Part shown: piece by piece, positions 55,403 to 63,776 of the stretch
Position numbering within the stretch: the first letter of the stretch is position 1
Layout: every line of letters starts with the position of its first letter
Source of the DNA: Hyphomicrobiales bacterium
GTDB taxonomy: Bacteria; Pseudomonadota; Alphaproteobacteria; Rhizobiales; Rhizobiaceae
Reading direction: 5' to 3'
Length of the DNA stretch: 64,000 bases
Assembly (NCBI GenBank): GCA_900466475.1
Contig: UBMI01000002.1
Span: 293,237 to 357,236, forward strand
The notes under the pieces: model-generated
The model's database searches: none
What the model was told of the DNA's origin: nothing
Seen by the model: the letters and a program-made list of their open reading frames with translations, nothing else
Program-made: the position numbers and the translations under genes

Positions 55403-56446
55403 GTGCAATTGCTTCAGGATGCTTCGATCGCAGAGAAAGCCCGCCCCGCCCTTGCTTTCGCCTTCGGACCCTTTGGCATTGAAAAGCTCTTTGCCACTGC
55501 TGATACTGCCAGGCTGAAGCAGGCCTGCCGAATGCCGGGCGAATTGCCGATCCGCGATTTCTCTACCGCTGCAGCAAGGCAGATTCTCGCGGATACGGAG
55601 ATCCTCGTAACCGGTTGGGGCTGCCCGATGATCGATGCAGCGGTCCTCGACACTGCACCCAAACTGCGGCTGATCGCTCATGCGGCCGGGTCGGTTAAGC
55701 ATTTCGTCGCGCCGGAAGTTTTCGAGCGTGGCGTGTTCGTTACCAATGCTGCGGATGCGAATGCCGTTCCTGTCGCCGAATTTACACTTGCCGCCATTCT
55801 TTTTGCGAACAAGCAGGTTTTCCGGTTTCGCCGGGACTATACGTCGAAGCGCAGCTTCATCGGCGTTTCCCAGCAGTATGACGGCGACGCCGGCAATTGG
55901 GAAAAGCGTGTCGGCATCATCGGCGCCTCGCGCATCGGCCGTCGTGTCATTGAGCTTCTGCGACCGTTCGGCATCGAAATCCTGCTGCACGATCCGTTGG
56001 TCGATGCGTCAGAGGCGCGCCGCATGGGCGCAACGCTTGTTCCTCTCGACGAACTGATGAAAAGCTGCGACACGATTTCCATCCACGCGCCGTTGCTTGC
56101 ATCCACCCGCGGCATGATCGACGCCGGCATGCTAGCCCGGATGCCCGACGGCGCAACGCTGATCAACACCGCCCGTGGCGGCATTGTCGATAGCGCAGCA
56201 CTGGAGGCCGAACTCGTCAGTGGCCGGCTCTGGGCAATTCTCGATGTGACGGAGCCGGAAACACCGCCAGTCGATTCCCCTCTTTATACGCTGGAGAATG
56301 TATTGATGACGCCACATATTGCTGGCGCCATCGGATGCGAGCGCCATCGTCTTGGCCGCCTCGTGGTCGAAGAGATAGAACGCTATCTGGCCGGCGAGCC
56401 GTTGCGCCATAGTGTTACCATCGAAGGTCTGCTGCATCAGGCCTAG
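55403..56446 (+). CDS. D-isomer-specific 2-hydroxyacid dehydrogenase family protein
   Basis: This roughly 347-residue NAD(P)H enzyme has the expected core: VGIIGASRIGRRVIELL (a Rossmann motif with Ser in place of the central Gly), the catalytic Arg in NTARGG, Glu in the VTEPETPP segment and the catalytic His in TPHIAGA. The family reduces 2-keto acids or oxidises D-2-hydroxy acids, including sugar acids. The start is uncertain: GTG at 55403 or TTG at 55409, the latter at better spacing from AAGGGAGA. Its stop overlaps a rhizobial palindromic repeat. Confidence 0.85.
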   Translation: MQLLQDASIAEKARPALAFAFGPFGIEKLFATADTARLKQACRMPGELPIRDFSTAAARQILADTEILVTGWGCPMIDAAVLDTAPKLRLIAHAAGSVKHFVAPEVFERGVFVTNAADANAVPVAEFTLAAILFANKQVFRFRRDYTSKRSFIGVSQQYDGDAGNWEKRVGIIGASRIGRRVIELLRPFGIEILLHDPLVDASEARRMGATLVPLDELMKSCDTISIHAPLLASTRGMIDAGMLARMPDGATLINTARGGIVDSAALEAELVSGRLWAILDVTEPETPPVDSPLYTLENVLMTPHIAGAIGCERHRLGRLVVEEIERYLAGEPLRHSVTIEGLLHQA

Positions 56447-56511
56447 AGCAATTCCGGTGAAAGCAGGCAGCGGTCTTACTTCCGGAATTGCGTGAAGACA
56501 AAGAGATAGAG
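56443..56511. repeat. Rhizobial intergenic palindromic repeat
   Basis: The stretch starts CTAGAGCAATTCCGGTGAAA and ends near GACAAAGAGATAGAG. It includes GCAATTCCGG (56448-56457) and its exact inverse CCGGAATTGC (56482-56491). From memory this is a dispersed intergenic repeat seen in many Rhizobium, Sinorhizobium and Agrobacterium genomes. The stop codon of the dehydrogenase gene lies inside it. It may form a hairpin in mRNA between two operon genes. Confidence 0.7.
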
Positions 56512-56560
56512 AATTTTCGTAGTTCAAAGAAAAAAACGGAAACGCTCTGAAGGAGGAAGG

Positions 56561-57205
56561 ATGAAGAAGGCGATCATCGTCTGGGGCGGCTGGGCAGGCC
56601 ATGAGCCGGAACCATGCGCCAATATCGTCGGCGAGTTGCTGCGTGAAGACGGCTTTGCGGTCGAGATCACCAATGATCTCGACATCTTCGGCTCTCCGCA
56701 GCTTGAAAAAGCCGACCTTTTAGTCCCTGTCATCACCGGCGAGACGCTGGAAAAACCGCATGCCAATGCGCTCGTTGAAGCGGTACGTGGCGGGCTTGGC
56801 CTCGGCGGCCATCATGGCTGCCTTGCCACTTCCTTCAAGGAAAGCGCCCCTTTCCGCTACGTCTCAGGCGTCACCTGGGTCGCCCATCCCGGCAATATCA
56901 TCGACTTCCGGATCGCGGTGACGCGGCAGGACGATCCGCTGATGGAAGGTATCCCGGATTTCGACTACCGCTCGGAGCAATATTACCTGCACTACGATCC
57001 TTCGGTCGAAATCCTCGCCACCACGACCTTTACCGGCCAGTACGATCCGGCCGCGCGCAATATCGCGATGCCGGTAGTCTTCAAGCGGCACTTCGGCGAG
57101 GGCCGCATCTTCTATTCGGCACTCGGCCATGTCGCCGCCGAATTCAACCATCCCTACATGCCTCTCATTCTCCGGCGCGGCCTCAGTTGGGCCGCCCGAC
57201 AGTAG
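56561..57205 (+). CDS. ThuA domain protein
   Basis: This 214-residue protein belongs to the ThuA family, a glutamine-amidotransferase-like fold found in trehalose and other sugar-use operons of rhizobia. Landmarks are VWGGWAGHEPEPCANIV at the start, LVPVITGETLEKPHANALVEAVRGGLGLGGHHG (about 49-82) and the C-terminal GRIFYSALGHVAAEF. In S. meliloti ThuA is linked to conversion of trehalose-type disaccharides, with ThuB as an oxidoreductase. A nucleophile Cys as in amidotransferases is not seen. AGGAGGAAGG precedes the ATG. Confidence 0.88.
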   Translation: MKKAIIVWGGWAGHEPEPCANIVGELLREDGFAVEITNDLDIFGSPQLEKADLLVPVITGETLEKPHANALVEAVRGGLGLGGHHGCLATSFKESAPFRYVSGVTWVAHPGNIIDFRIAVTRQDDPLMEGIPDFDYRSEQYYLHYDPSVEILATTTFTGQYDPAARNIAMPVVFKRHFGEGRIFYSALGHVAAEFNHPYMPLILRRGLSWAARQ

Positions 57206-57246
57206 TCGCCCATCAGCAGTCCCATTCAGCAATCGAGGACAAAGTC

Positions 57247-58758
57247 ATGACCGTCCAATATCGCTTCATCGCGCCGCGCCTAGACGATCCGCGCCTTCTG
57301 CAGGACCGCCGCTATTCCATGCTGATCGATGGCAGGAGCGTTCCCGCCCAGTCAGGAGAGACGATCAACCGCGAAAGTCCTGCTCACCCCGGCCATATCG
57401 TCGGCGCCATTCCGAAAGGTTCGCGTGCCGACGCCGAGGCTGCAATTGCGGCTGCCCGCAACGCCTTCGACAATGGCCCCTGGCCGAAAATGACCGGTGG
57501 CGAGCGTGCCCGCATCATGCGCCGTGTCGCCGATCTCATCGAAGCGAACATCGAGGAGCTTGCCACCATCGAGGCGCTGGAGGTCGGCAAGGCAATCAAC
57601 CAGGCGCGCGGCGAAATGGGCTTTTCCGCGTCGCTCTGGCATTATGCCGCCGGCCATGCACAGGGCCTCGAAGGCGAAACGCATAATGATATGGGTGCCA
57701 ATACGCTCGGTCTCGTGCTGCGCGAGCCAGCCGGCGTCGTCGGCATCATAACGCCCTGGAATTTCCCGCTGTTGATCGGCTCCGAGCGCATTCCTTGGGC
57801 GATCGGCGCAGGCTGCACCGTCGTCATCAAACCCAGCGAATTCACCTCGGGCTCGACCATCCGCCTCGCAGAACTTGCCCGCGAGGCTGGCTTGCCGGAC
57901 GGTGTGCTGAATGTCGTAACAGGCTATGGCGCCGATGTCGGCCAGATCTTCGCCGAGCATCCCGATGTCGACATGGTCACCTTCACCGGTTCGCAGCGCG
58001 TCGGCCGCATCATCGGCGCGATTGCCGGCCAGAACATCAAAAGGGTCGGCCTGGAACTCGGCGGCAAAGGCCCGCAGGTTGTCTTCGCCGATGCCGATCT
58101 CGATGCCGCCGCCGCGAAGATTTCAGGCGGCGCCTTTCATTGCTCGGGTCAGGTCTGCATTGCCGGTAGTCGCCTGATTGTTCACGAGTCTGTCGCCGAC
58201 AAGCTTCTGGAAAAGGTCGAGGCTCTGGCGGCAAGCATCGTCACCGGTGATCCGCTCGACGATTCCAGCACCGTCGGCGCGCTGATCCACAAAGCCCATC
58301 TCGAGAAGGTCTCCGGCTACGTGGCCGCAGGCAAGGCGGATGGTGCACAGATCTATAGCGGTGGCACCATTCTCGGCGAAGGCGGCGCTTTCTACGCGCC
58401 GACGATCTTCACCGGCGTGAAACCGGATATGTCGATTGCTCGTGAGGAGATCTTCGGCCCGGTTCTTGCCAGCTTCCGCTTCAAGGATCCCGAAGAGGCA
58501 ATCCGCTTGGCCAATGATACACCTTTCGGCCTTTCAGCCTGCGTCTGGTCGAGCAATCTATCGACTGCCCTGCAGGCGATCCGCCGCATCAAGGCCGGCC
58601 GTACCTGGATCAACGGCATGGGCGACGGCACGCCGCAAATGCCGATCGGCGGCTACAAGCAAAGCGGGATCGGCCGCGAGCTCGGTCGTCATGGTTTCGA
58701 TGAATATTCGGAGCTGAAGAACGTTCACATCACGCTTGCGGATAGCCTGGCGCAATAA
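57247..58758 (+). CDS. Aldehyde dehydrogenase family protein
   Basis: This 503-residue enzyme oxidises an aldehyde to the acid with NAD(P). It has the catalytic Glu270 in LELGGKGP, the nucleophile Cys304 in GQVCIAG, and the cofactor loop FTGSQRVGR (about 244-252). ITPWNFPLL near 176 supplies the active-site Asn. The length is that of class 1/2 ALDH. The ATG at 57247 follows GAGGA; a start 20 codons upstream would overlap the ThuA gene. It is the last gene of the LacI-dependent enzyme operon. Confidence 0.93.
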   Translation: MTVQYRFIAPRLDDPRLLQDRRYSMLIDGRSVPAQSGETINRESPAHPGHIVGAIPKGSRADAEAAIAAARNAFDNGPWPKMTGGERARIMRRVADLIEANIEELATIEALEVGKAINQARGEMGFSASLWHYAAGHAQGLEGETHNDMGANTLGLVLREPAGVVGIITPWNFPLLIGSERIPWAIGAGCTVVIKPSEFTSGSTIRLAELAREAGLPDGVLNVVTGYGADVGQIFAEHPDVDMVTFTGSQRVGRIIGAIAGQNIKRVGLELGGKGPQVVFADADLDAAAAKISGGAFHCSGQVCIAGSRLIVHESVADKLLEKVEALAASIVTGDPLDDSSTVGALIHKAHLEKVSGYVAAGKADGAQIYSGGTILGEGGAFYAPTIFTGVKPDMSIAREEIFGPVLASFRFKDPEEAIRLANDTPFGLSACVWSSNLSTALQAIRRIKAGRTWINGMGDGTPQMPIGGYKQSGIGRELGRHGFDEYSELKNVHITLADSLAQ

Positions 58759-58761
58759 TGC

Positions 58762-58793
58762 AAAAGCCGCCGGCCTGATGGTCGGCGGCTTAT
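58762..58793 (+). terminator. Probable terminator hairpin after the aldehyde dehydrogenase
   Basis: AAGCCGCCG and CGGCGGCTT form a nine-bp stem a few bases after the stop codon. The T-run after it is short (TTAT), so it may be only a moderate terminator. Confidence 0.6.
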
Positions 58794-58838
58794 ACAAGCT
58801 CGCATGGAAATGGCTTTTGCCGCGTGGCCAGATTCAAC

Positions 58839-59096
58839 CTAGCGGCCTGCCGTCTTGCGCCGGCTGCTCTGATTATCCTGTGCCTCGGCCTCGTCATAGG
58901 TCCGCATCAAGCGTCCGGCTGCCTTCAGTTTTTCGATGAGATCACTGCCGTCGGCAGAAGCCTTGGTAGCTTCGAGCTGTTCGAACTCCCTGAGCGCCTG
59001 TGCCCAATGGCTCTCGCCCCGACCGTGCGGCCGGCCTTCTTCTTCCCAGATGGCATATGCCCGCTGGTTGACCCAATCATCCCGATTACGATTCAT
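58839..59096 (-). CDS. DUF2934 domain protein
   Basis: This 85-residue protein carries the DUF2934 pattern at about 5-35: DDWVNQRAYAIWEEEGRPHGRGESHWAQA. The middle is acidic and helical, and the C-terminus is basic (QSSRRKTAGR). DUF2934 proteins are common in rhizobia and function is unknown. The ATG at 59096 gives the usual family start (MNRNRDDW); an upstream ATG would add ten residues. It is convergent with the aldehyde dehydrogenase gene. Confidence 0.8.
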   Translation of the reverse strand: MNRNRDDWVNQRAYAIWEEEGRPHGRGESHWAQALREFEQLEATKASADGSDLIEKLKAAGRLMRTYDEAEAQDNQSSRRKTAGR

Positions 59097-59237
59097 TTCA
59101 AAACCCCAGCCAGTAAATATGTTCACGCAATGCCAATGGAAATAAAATTGACAGCCCGGACTTTAGGAGTCGTTACTGAGGGATGTAATATTGCAGGATA
59201 AATTGCGTCGGAAAGAGTAGTTTTTCAGTGGCTATAG

Positions 59238-59271
59238 TTAAAAGGGCGGAAACGTTTGTCCGCCCTTTTCC
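59238..59271 (-). terminator. Intrinsic terminator of the MFS gene
   Basis: On the minus strand AAAAGGGCGGA pairs with TCCGCCCTTTT across a short loop and ends in T residues, directly after the MFS stop codon at 59274. Confidence 0.9.
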
Positions 59272-59273
59272 GT

Positions 59274-60803
59274 TCAAACAGCAACAGATTCTTCAGCCGC
59301 TTCGCCGGCTTTGCCGACACCTCGTCCCATGAAAGTGAAAATGACGATTGCCGTCAGAACCGTGATGCCGGTTAGAAACCACAGAAGCAGGCCGAAAGCA
59401 TCATTATAGGCATGGATGAGTTCCAGTTCGCCCATTCCGGAAAGAGCCTGGCCCGCACCCTTGAGATCGCCCGTCACCAGGCGCTGTGCCGCCACGATCG
59501 CTTCATGGCTTGTTCCAAGATAGGACTGCGTCAGCGCGGAGAGGACCGCACTCACGATGGCGAGCGCCACTCCTTCACCGGCGACGCGGGTCGTGCTGAA
59601 GATCCCGGTTGCCATGCCGGCACGCTCCTTCGGTACGACACTGACGGCAAGCCCGTCCATGAGGCCCCAGGGCAGGCTGATGCCGATACCGATCGTCAGC
59701 AACGGTGCAACAAGCGCCACATGGTCCGAACCGACGGGGATCTGGGCGAGCCAGAAGAGACCGGCAGCCGAGACGACGAGACCGGCGCTGCAGATCGTTG
59801 CCGCCGGCAACCACCGGGTCAGCAACCCGGCCGCGATCGGCAGGATGAGAAGCGGGCCGGAAAGCGCGATCATCATCTGTCCCCCAGCAACCGCACTCAA
59901 ACGCTCGATACCGACGAAACGCACCGGCAGCAGGATCAAGAGAACAACGAACGCATAGGCTGGAGCAGCCGCCAGCAGTTGCACGCCGACGAAACGGGGA
60001 TACCGGAAAAGCGTTAGATCGAGCATGGGCCGCATTACGAGGTGCTCGATGAAGCAGAAGAGGGCCATCAGCAGCACCGAGCCCAGAAGGAGCCCAAGCG
60101 TGAAGACGTCGCCCCAGCCGCTCTCAGGCGCCCGCAGCACGCCATAAGTAAAGAGCGACAGAGCGAGCGTGAAGCTGATTGCGCCCGGCCAATCGAGCCC
60201 CCTTGCCTCGGGATCGCGGGTTTCCGTCAGGAATACCGCACCGAAAATGAAGGCGATGATGGCGAGGCCAACAACGAGTGCGAAGATCGCCCGCCAACCG
60301 AAGGCTTCAATCATCATGCCCGACGCCATCGGTCCGAAGGCCAGGCCAATACCGAAACTCGCGCCGACGAGACTAAAGGCACGCATGCGTTCCTTTCCGT
60401 CGAACTCTTGCGCCAGCGATGCCATCCCGCCAGAGAAAGCCGCGGCCGAGCCGAAACCCTGGAGCGCGCGAAGACCGTCGAACCAGACGATATCAGGCGA
60501 AAAGGCAAGCCCGCCGGAAAACAGGATGAAGGCGGCAAGGCCGCACAGGAAGATGCGTTTGCGGCCATAGCTGTCCGCGAGCGCACCGGCGGCCATAAGC
60601 GTGCTGCCAAAGGTAAGCATGAAGGCATTGGTGACCCAGTTGTGGGCAATGGGGCTGCCGCCGAGTTCGGCACTGATTGCCGGCAGGGCCACGGCGGGAC
60701 CTGTAAAGGTGAGCGGCATTGCAGCAGCAGCCGAGCATACGGCAATCAGAACGAAGATTCTCTCCGCGATGCCGGTTGGTTTGGATTTATGGGTAGCAGT
60801 CAT
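59274..60803 (-). CDS. MFS transporter, DHA2 (14-helix drug/proton antiporter) type
   Basis: This 509-residue inner-membrane protein has about 14 hydrophobic segments. It carries MFS motif A-like GALADSYGRKRIFL after helix 2 and motif C-like GASFGIGLAFGPMASGMMIEAFGWRAIF in helix 5, typical of drug/proton antiporters. It probably exports a toxic compound; the substrate is unknown. The ATG at 60803 (MTATHKSKPTG) gives normal length; a longer frame begins 46 codons earlier without support. It is divergent from a LysR gene that probably controls it. Confidence 0.9.
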   Translation of the reverse strand: MTATHKSKPTGIAERIFVLIAVCSAAAAMPLTFTGPAVALPAISAELGGSPIAHNWVTNAFMLTFGSTLMAAGALADSYGRKRIFLCGLAAFILFSGGLAFSPDIVWFDGLRALQGFGSAAAFSGGMASLAQEFDGKERMRAFSLVGASFGIGLAFGPMASGMMIEAFGWRAIFALVVGLAIIAFIFGAVFLTETRDPEARGLDWPGAISFTLALSLFTYGVLRAPESGWGDVFTLGLLLGSVLLMALFCFIEHLVMRPMLDLTLFRYPRFVGVQLLAAAPAYAFVVLLILLPVRFVGIERLSAVAGGQMMIALSGPLLILPIAAGLLTRWLPAATICSAGLVVSAAGLFWLAQIPVGSDHVALVAPLLTIGIGISLPWGLMDGLAVSVVPKERAGMATGIFSTTRVAGEGVALAIVSAVLSALTQSYLGTSHEAIVAAQRLVTGDLKGAGQALSGMGELELIHAYNDAFGLLLWFLTGITVLTAIVIFTFMGRGVGKAGEAAEESVAV

Positions 60804-60931
60804 AAGATATCCGCTGGTTCGAGTGTGAGGACGCGCTTGGGAAGTTCGCGCAGGCAGGCGTCGAAACGCCTGGACTTCGAATGCGGAAAGCAGCATAAAT
60901 TGAGTGTAATTCTTCGATAACCTATAGTTTG

Positions 60932-60948
60932 TTCCGCCCATAGCGGAA
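60932..60948. promoter_or_regulatory. TTCCGC-N5-GCGGAA palindrome, candidate LysR binding site
   Basis: Perfect six-base arms with a five-base spacer lie 25-41 bases before the lysR start and within the region divergent from the MFS gene. LysR-type regulators typically bind such interrupted palindromes near their own promoter. Confidence 0.55.
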
Positions 60949-60972
60949 TAAATCGCTCGAAAGGATCTGCGG

Positions 60973-61917
60973 ATGGATCAGCCTTTGGGTGGCCTGACAG
61001 CCTTCGTCAGAACCGCTGACCTTGGAAGTTTCGTTGCCGCTGGCCGCGCGCTTGGTCTCTCGCCCTCCGCTGTCGGCAAGGCCGTAACCGCGCTTGAACA
61101 ACAGCTCGGCGTCCGCCTGTTCCAGCGCTCGACGCGGAGCTTGCGGCTGACGGAAGAAGGTCGCCTGTTCCATGAGCGCTGCCGGCGCATCCTTGATGAC
61201 CTGGAAGATGCCCAAGCCTCGCTCGCTCAGGCGGTTGCGACCCCTCGAGGACGGTTGCGCGTCAGCGTACCGCTTGTCAGCTACCATCTGATCCTGCCGA
61301 TCCTGCCGGAATTCGTGAACCTCTACCCGGAGGTCGAACTCGATCTCGACTTCAACGACCGGATTGTCGATCTGATCGAAGAGGGCGTCGATGTCACCAT
61401 CCGCAGCGGAACCTTGCCGGATTCGCGGCTGATGTCGCGTGCACTTCGCCCGTTCCAGCTCCTGCTATGCGCGGCTCCCGCCTATCTGGAAAAACACGGC
61501 ACGCCGGATTGCCCACGTGACCTGGAAGGTCACTTAGGCGTCCGCTTCCGATTCCCGAATTCCGGAAAACTTCAGCCCTGGCCGCTCAGCCTCTCTCCCG
61601 ATCATCCGGAAATCAGAACCCGCACGGTGCTGACCTGCAACAACATGGAAGCCCTTCGCGGCGCCACAATCAGTGGCATGGGCATCGGCTGCATGCCGGA
61701 TTTCCTCGCCCGCGATCCGCTTGCAGATGGCAGGCTGCGCACGGTGCTCGATGCCCATATCGATGCCCCCGCCCAGTTCCACCTGCTCTGGCCATCCAAC
61801 CGGCACCTTTCGCCCAAGGTCCGCGTGCTTGTCGATTTCCTCAGCGAAAAGCTCTTTTCCGATCGTTGCGAGAGCTACGCAGGAGATACTTCAGCGCTGC
61901 ATTCTCCGAGTCATTGA
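60973..61917 (+). CDS. LysR-family transcriptional regulator
   Basis: This 314-residue protein has the LysR winged helix-turn-helix at about 1-62 (GSFVAAGRALGLSPSAVGKAVTALEQQLGVRLFQRSTRSLRLTEEG) and a C-terminal effector domain from about residue 90. The pattern (RLRVSVPLVSYHLILPILPEF, then NDRIVDLIEEGVDVTIRSG) fits the CrgA/DsdC-like group of LysR proteins that often control a divergent exporter. AAGGA lies upstream of the ATG. It faces away from the MFS gene across 169 bases. Confidence 0.93.
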   Translation: MDQPLGGLTAFVRTADLGSFVAAGRALGLSPSAVGKAVTALEQQLGVRLFQRSTRSLRLTEEGRLFHERCRRILDDLEDAQASLAQAVATPRGRLRVSVPLVSYHLILPILPEFVNLYPEVELDLDFNDRIVDLIEEGVDVTIRSGTLPDSRLMSRALRPFQLLLCAAPAYLEKHGTPDCPRDLEGHLGVRFRFPNSGKLQPWPLSLSPDHPEIRTRTVLTCNNMEALRGATISGMGIGCMPDFLARDPLADGRLRTVLDAHIDAPAQFHLLWPSNRHLSPKVRVLVDFLSEKLFSDRCESYAGDTSALHSPSH

Positions 61918-62462
61918 ACGCCTGCATCACCACGATCGTGATGCTCTTGCCGAACCGGATATGCATCGTGCCGGCCTACCAAATTGCGAACCCAAATGAC
62001 AGGCCTTCGAATATCCTCAGCGCATAGGATGCATAGCTTGCATAGGATTTTCTCTACGCCGTGTGGGAAATGTCAGACGGTGACATTACAGGCATTGAAT
62101 CTGAAATTTCCTATAGAGCCGTTGAAAATATGCATCCTATGTATCCTATGCAGGCCCCGAAAACAAATGGGCCTTTCTCGCCGCTGACTTCTCCCGACGC
62201 CCCTCTTTCTCCTGACGTCTGTCTCGAACTCGACCTTTCTTGCTGATGGTCTCCGTGATTAGCAACTCAGGCAAGGCGAGGCGAACGCTTCGAAGCTTTG
62301 CGACAGCAATCAGTCACTCATGCCCTTGGAGGGGTGCCAAGGATTATCCCGGCACAGACGTCGTCGATTAACCGCAATCCAGAATATGCAGCGTCGCGCC
62401 TACAACAACCTTGTCAGCTTGAGGTCTATGTAGTTTGATAATCTTGCGCTGGGAGCTTGTTC
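61918..62462. other. Long intergenic region before the accessory genes
   Basis: This 545-base stretch lacks a supported gene. Short open frames occur but have no ribosome binding site or domain. The left half contains the CATAGGAT inverted-repeat structure. The right half is GC-moderate and unremarkable, ending with GGGAG eight bases before the ATG at 62463. Confidence 0.6.
62022..62151. repeat. CATAGGAT repeats in inverted arms
   Basis: CATAGGAT occurs on the plus strand at 62023-62030 and 62041-62048 and on the minus strand at 62134-62141 and 62143-62150. The left arm (62022-62050) and right arm (62125-62151) are imperfect inverted copies, separated by about 75 bases. It could fold into a long hairpin or serve as paired protein sites. 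Its identity is not recognised. Confidence 0.6.
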
Positions 62463-63767
62463 ATGCGTAAATTGCTTCGATCTGCCGCGTTTAGCGCTGC
62501 GCTATGTGTAACAACAATGATCAGCCCTGCCACCGCGTCTGAGAAAATCTTTGGTCCGTTTGTCGTGGATGACGCCAAGCCAGATGTCATAGCGATGAAC
62601 GGAGATATCGACGTCGGCTCCGCCCTCAATTTCCGACGGGCTCTTCACGCAGCCCCAGGCGCTAAACTTGTTACCTTGAACAGCTCAGGCGGCGCCGTGC
62701 AGATGGGTCTGCTGATGGCAGACGACATTCATGAGCGAAAGCTAGCAACTTACATCCCGAAAGACAGCGCATGCCTATCCGCATGTGCTTATATGTTCCT
62801 TGCAGGTGTCGAGCGGAGAGTCGACGGCAAGCTCGGCGTGCATCAGATTTCCTCGGATACCTCGGATCTTGTGGGAGCACAGCTCACGATTTCCGACATC
62901 ATTGACGTCCTCAACCGCTTCGACACTCCTGCCGACGTGTTGAGCGTCATGTTCAAGACGCCGCCGAATGACATGCACGTCTTCACGCCAGAAGAGATTG
63001 AGCTTTATAAGCTCAATCGAACTGGCGACGGGGCAAAGCCCTCTGCCGCGGGCACGTCGGCAACACCAGATACATCTCCGCCCACCCAAAACAGGACGAC
63101 CACAACGGAATCAACTACGCAGCCAGTGACGCCGGAGCAGCCGCACTCGCCCGAAACAGCGGTAATCACAACACCGACGCCACAGACACAAGCGAAACTC
63201 TCACCGATCGAAGAGTTCACAAAGCGCCCAAATCGGATCGCTGTCTATACCGGCTTAGATCTCTTCGGCGGCGACATTTCTTCGATCCGAACAAGCGACG
63301 CTGCCGAATGTGCTCAGAGTTGCCTGGTGATGAACGGTCAATGCAAGGCTTTCACCTTCAACGCCAACCCAAAGATCACAAAAGGGCCGAACTGCTTCCT
63401 CAAATCCAGTGCAGGCCGGGCCGATGGAAACAGTGTCGCCTTCTCAGGCCGATTTCTCAGCGGTGCCGAAGCCGACCCGCCCACATTTGCTCTTGGAACA
63501 ATCGACCCGCAGAGCGCACTCTTTCACGACGTTGACTTTCGAGGCGGCGATCTCTCCCCGCGCCCTCATAGCACCGCCAAAACGCCGCTCGACTGTCGCC
63601 TCGCCTGCGTTGACGATAATCGCTGTATGGCATTTTCCTACAATTACTCGAAGAAGCAGTGCTGGCTGAAAGGATCCATTGGCACCCCCCTGCCGGGCAA
63701 GGGAATTGTCAGCGGGTTTAAGAAGTTTCAGAACTTCTCGCCCGCGAAAATCATCAGCTTGAACTGA
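62463..63767 (+). CDS. Exported ClpP-like protein with two C-terminal PAN/Apple domains
   Basis: This 434-residue protein starts with a signal peptide (MRKLLRSAAFSAALCVTTMI, cleaved near ATASEK). Residues about 28-185 resemble COG3904-type periplasmic ClpP/crotonase-fold proteins: LNSSGGAVQMG as the oxyanion strand, a possible nucleophile Ser in SACLSACAYMFLAG and a His in GVHQISSD. A Thr/Pro-rich linker (about 190-250) leads to two PAN-like, four-Cys modules (about 258-325 and 345-410) that usually bind protein or sugar. Proteolysis is inferred only from the fold. GGGAG fixes the ATG at 62463. It is followed, ten bases after its stop, by a GIY-YIG gene. Confidence 0.75.
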   Translation: MRKLLRSAAFSAALCVTTMISPATASEKIFGPFVVDDAKPDVIAMNGDIDVGSALNFRRALHAAPGAKLVTLNSSGGAVQMGLLMADDIHERKLATYIPKDSACLSACAYMFLAGVERRVDGKLGVHQISSDTSDLVGAQLTISDIIDVLNRFDTPADVLSVMFKTPPNDMHVFTPEEIELYKLNRTGDGAKPSAAGTSATPDTSPPTQNRTTTTESTTQPVTPEQPHSPETAVITTPTPQTQAKLSPIEEFTKRPNRIAVYTGLDLFGGDISSIRTSDAAECAQSCLVMNGQCKAFTFNANPKITKGPNCFLKSSAGRADGNSVAFSGRFLSGAEADPPTFALGTIDPQSALFHDVDFRGGDLSPRPHSTAKTPLDCRLACVDDNRCMAFSYNYSKKQCWLKGSIGTPLPGKGIVSGFKKFQNFSPAKIISLN

Positions 63768-63776
63768 GGGACAGCC

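Noticed and set aside
61984..62246. Two overlapping 61-67-codon frames in the CATAGGAT repeat region
   Set aside because: They are built from the repeat arms, lack ribosome binding sites and have no recognisable protein features.
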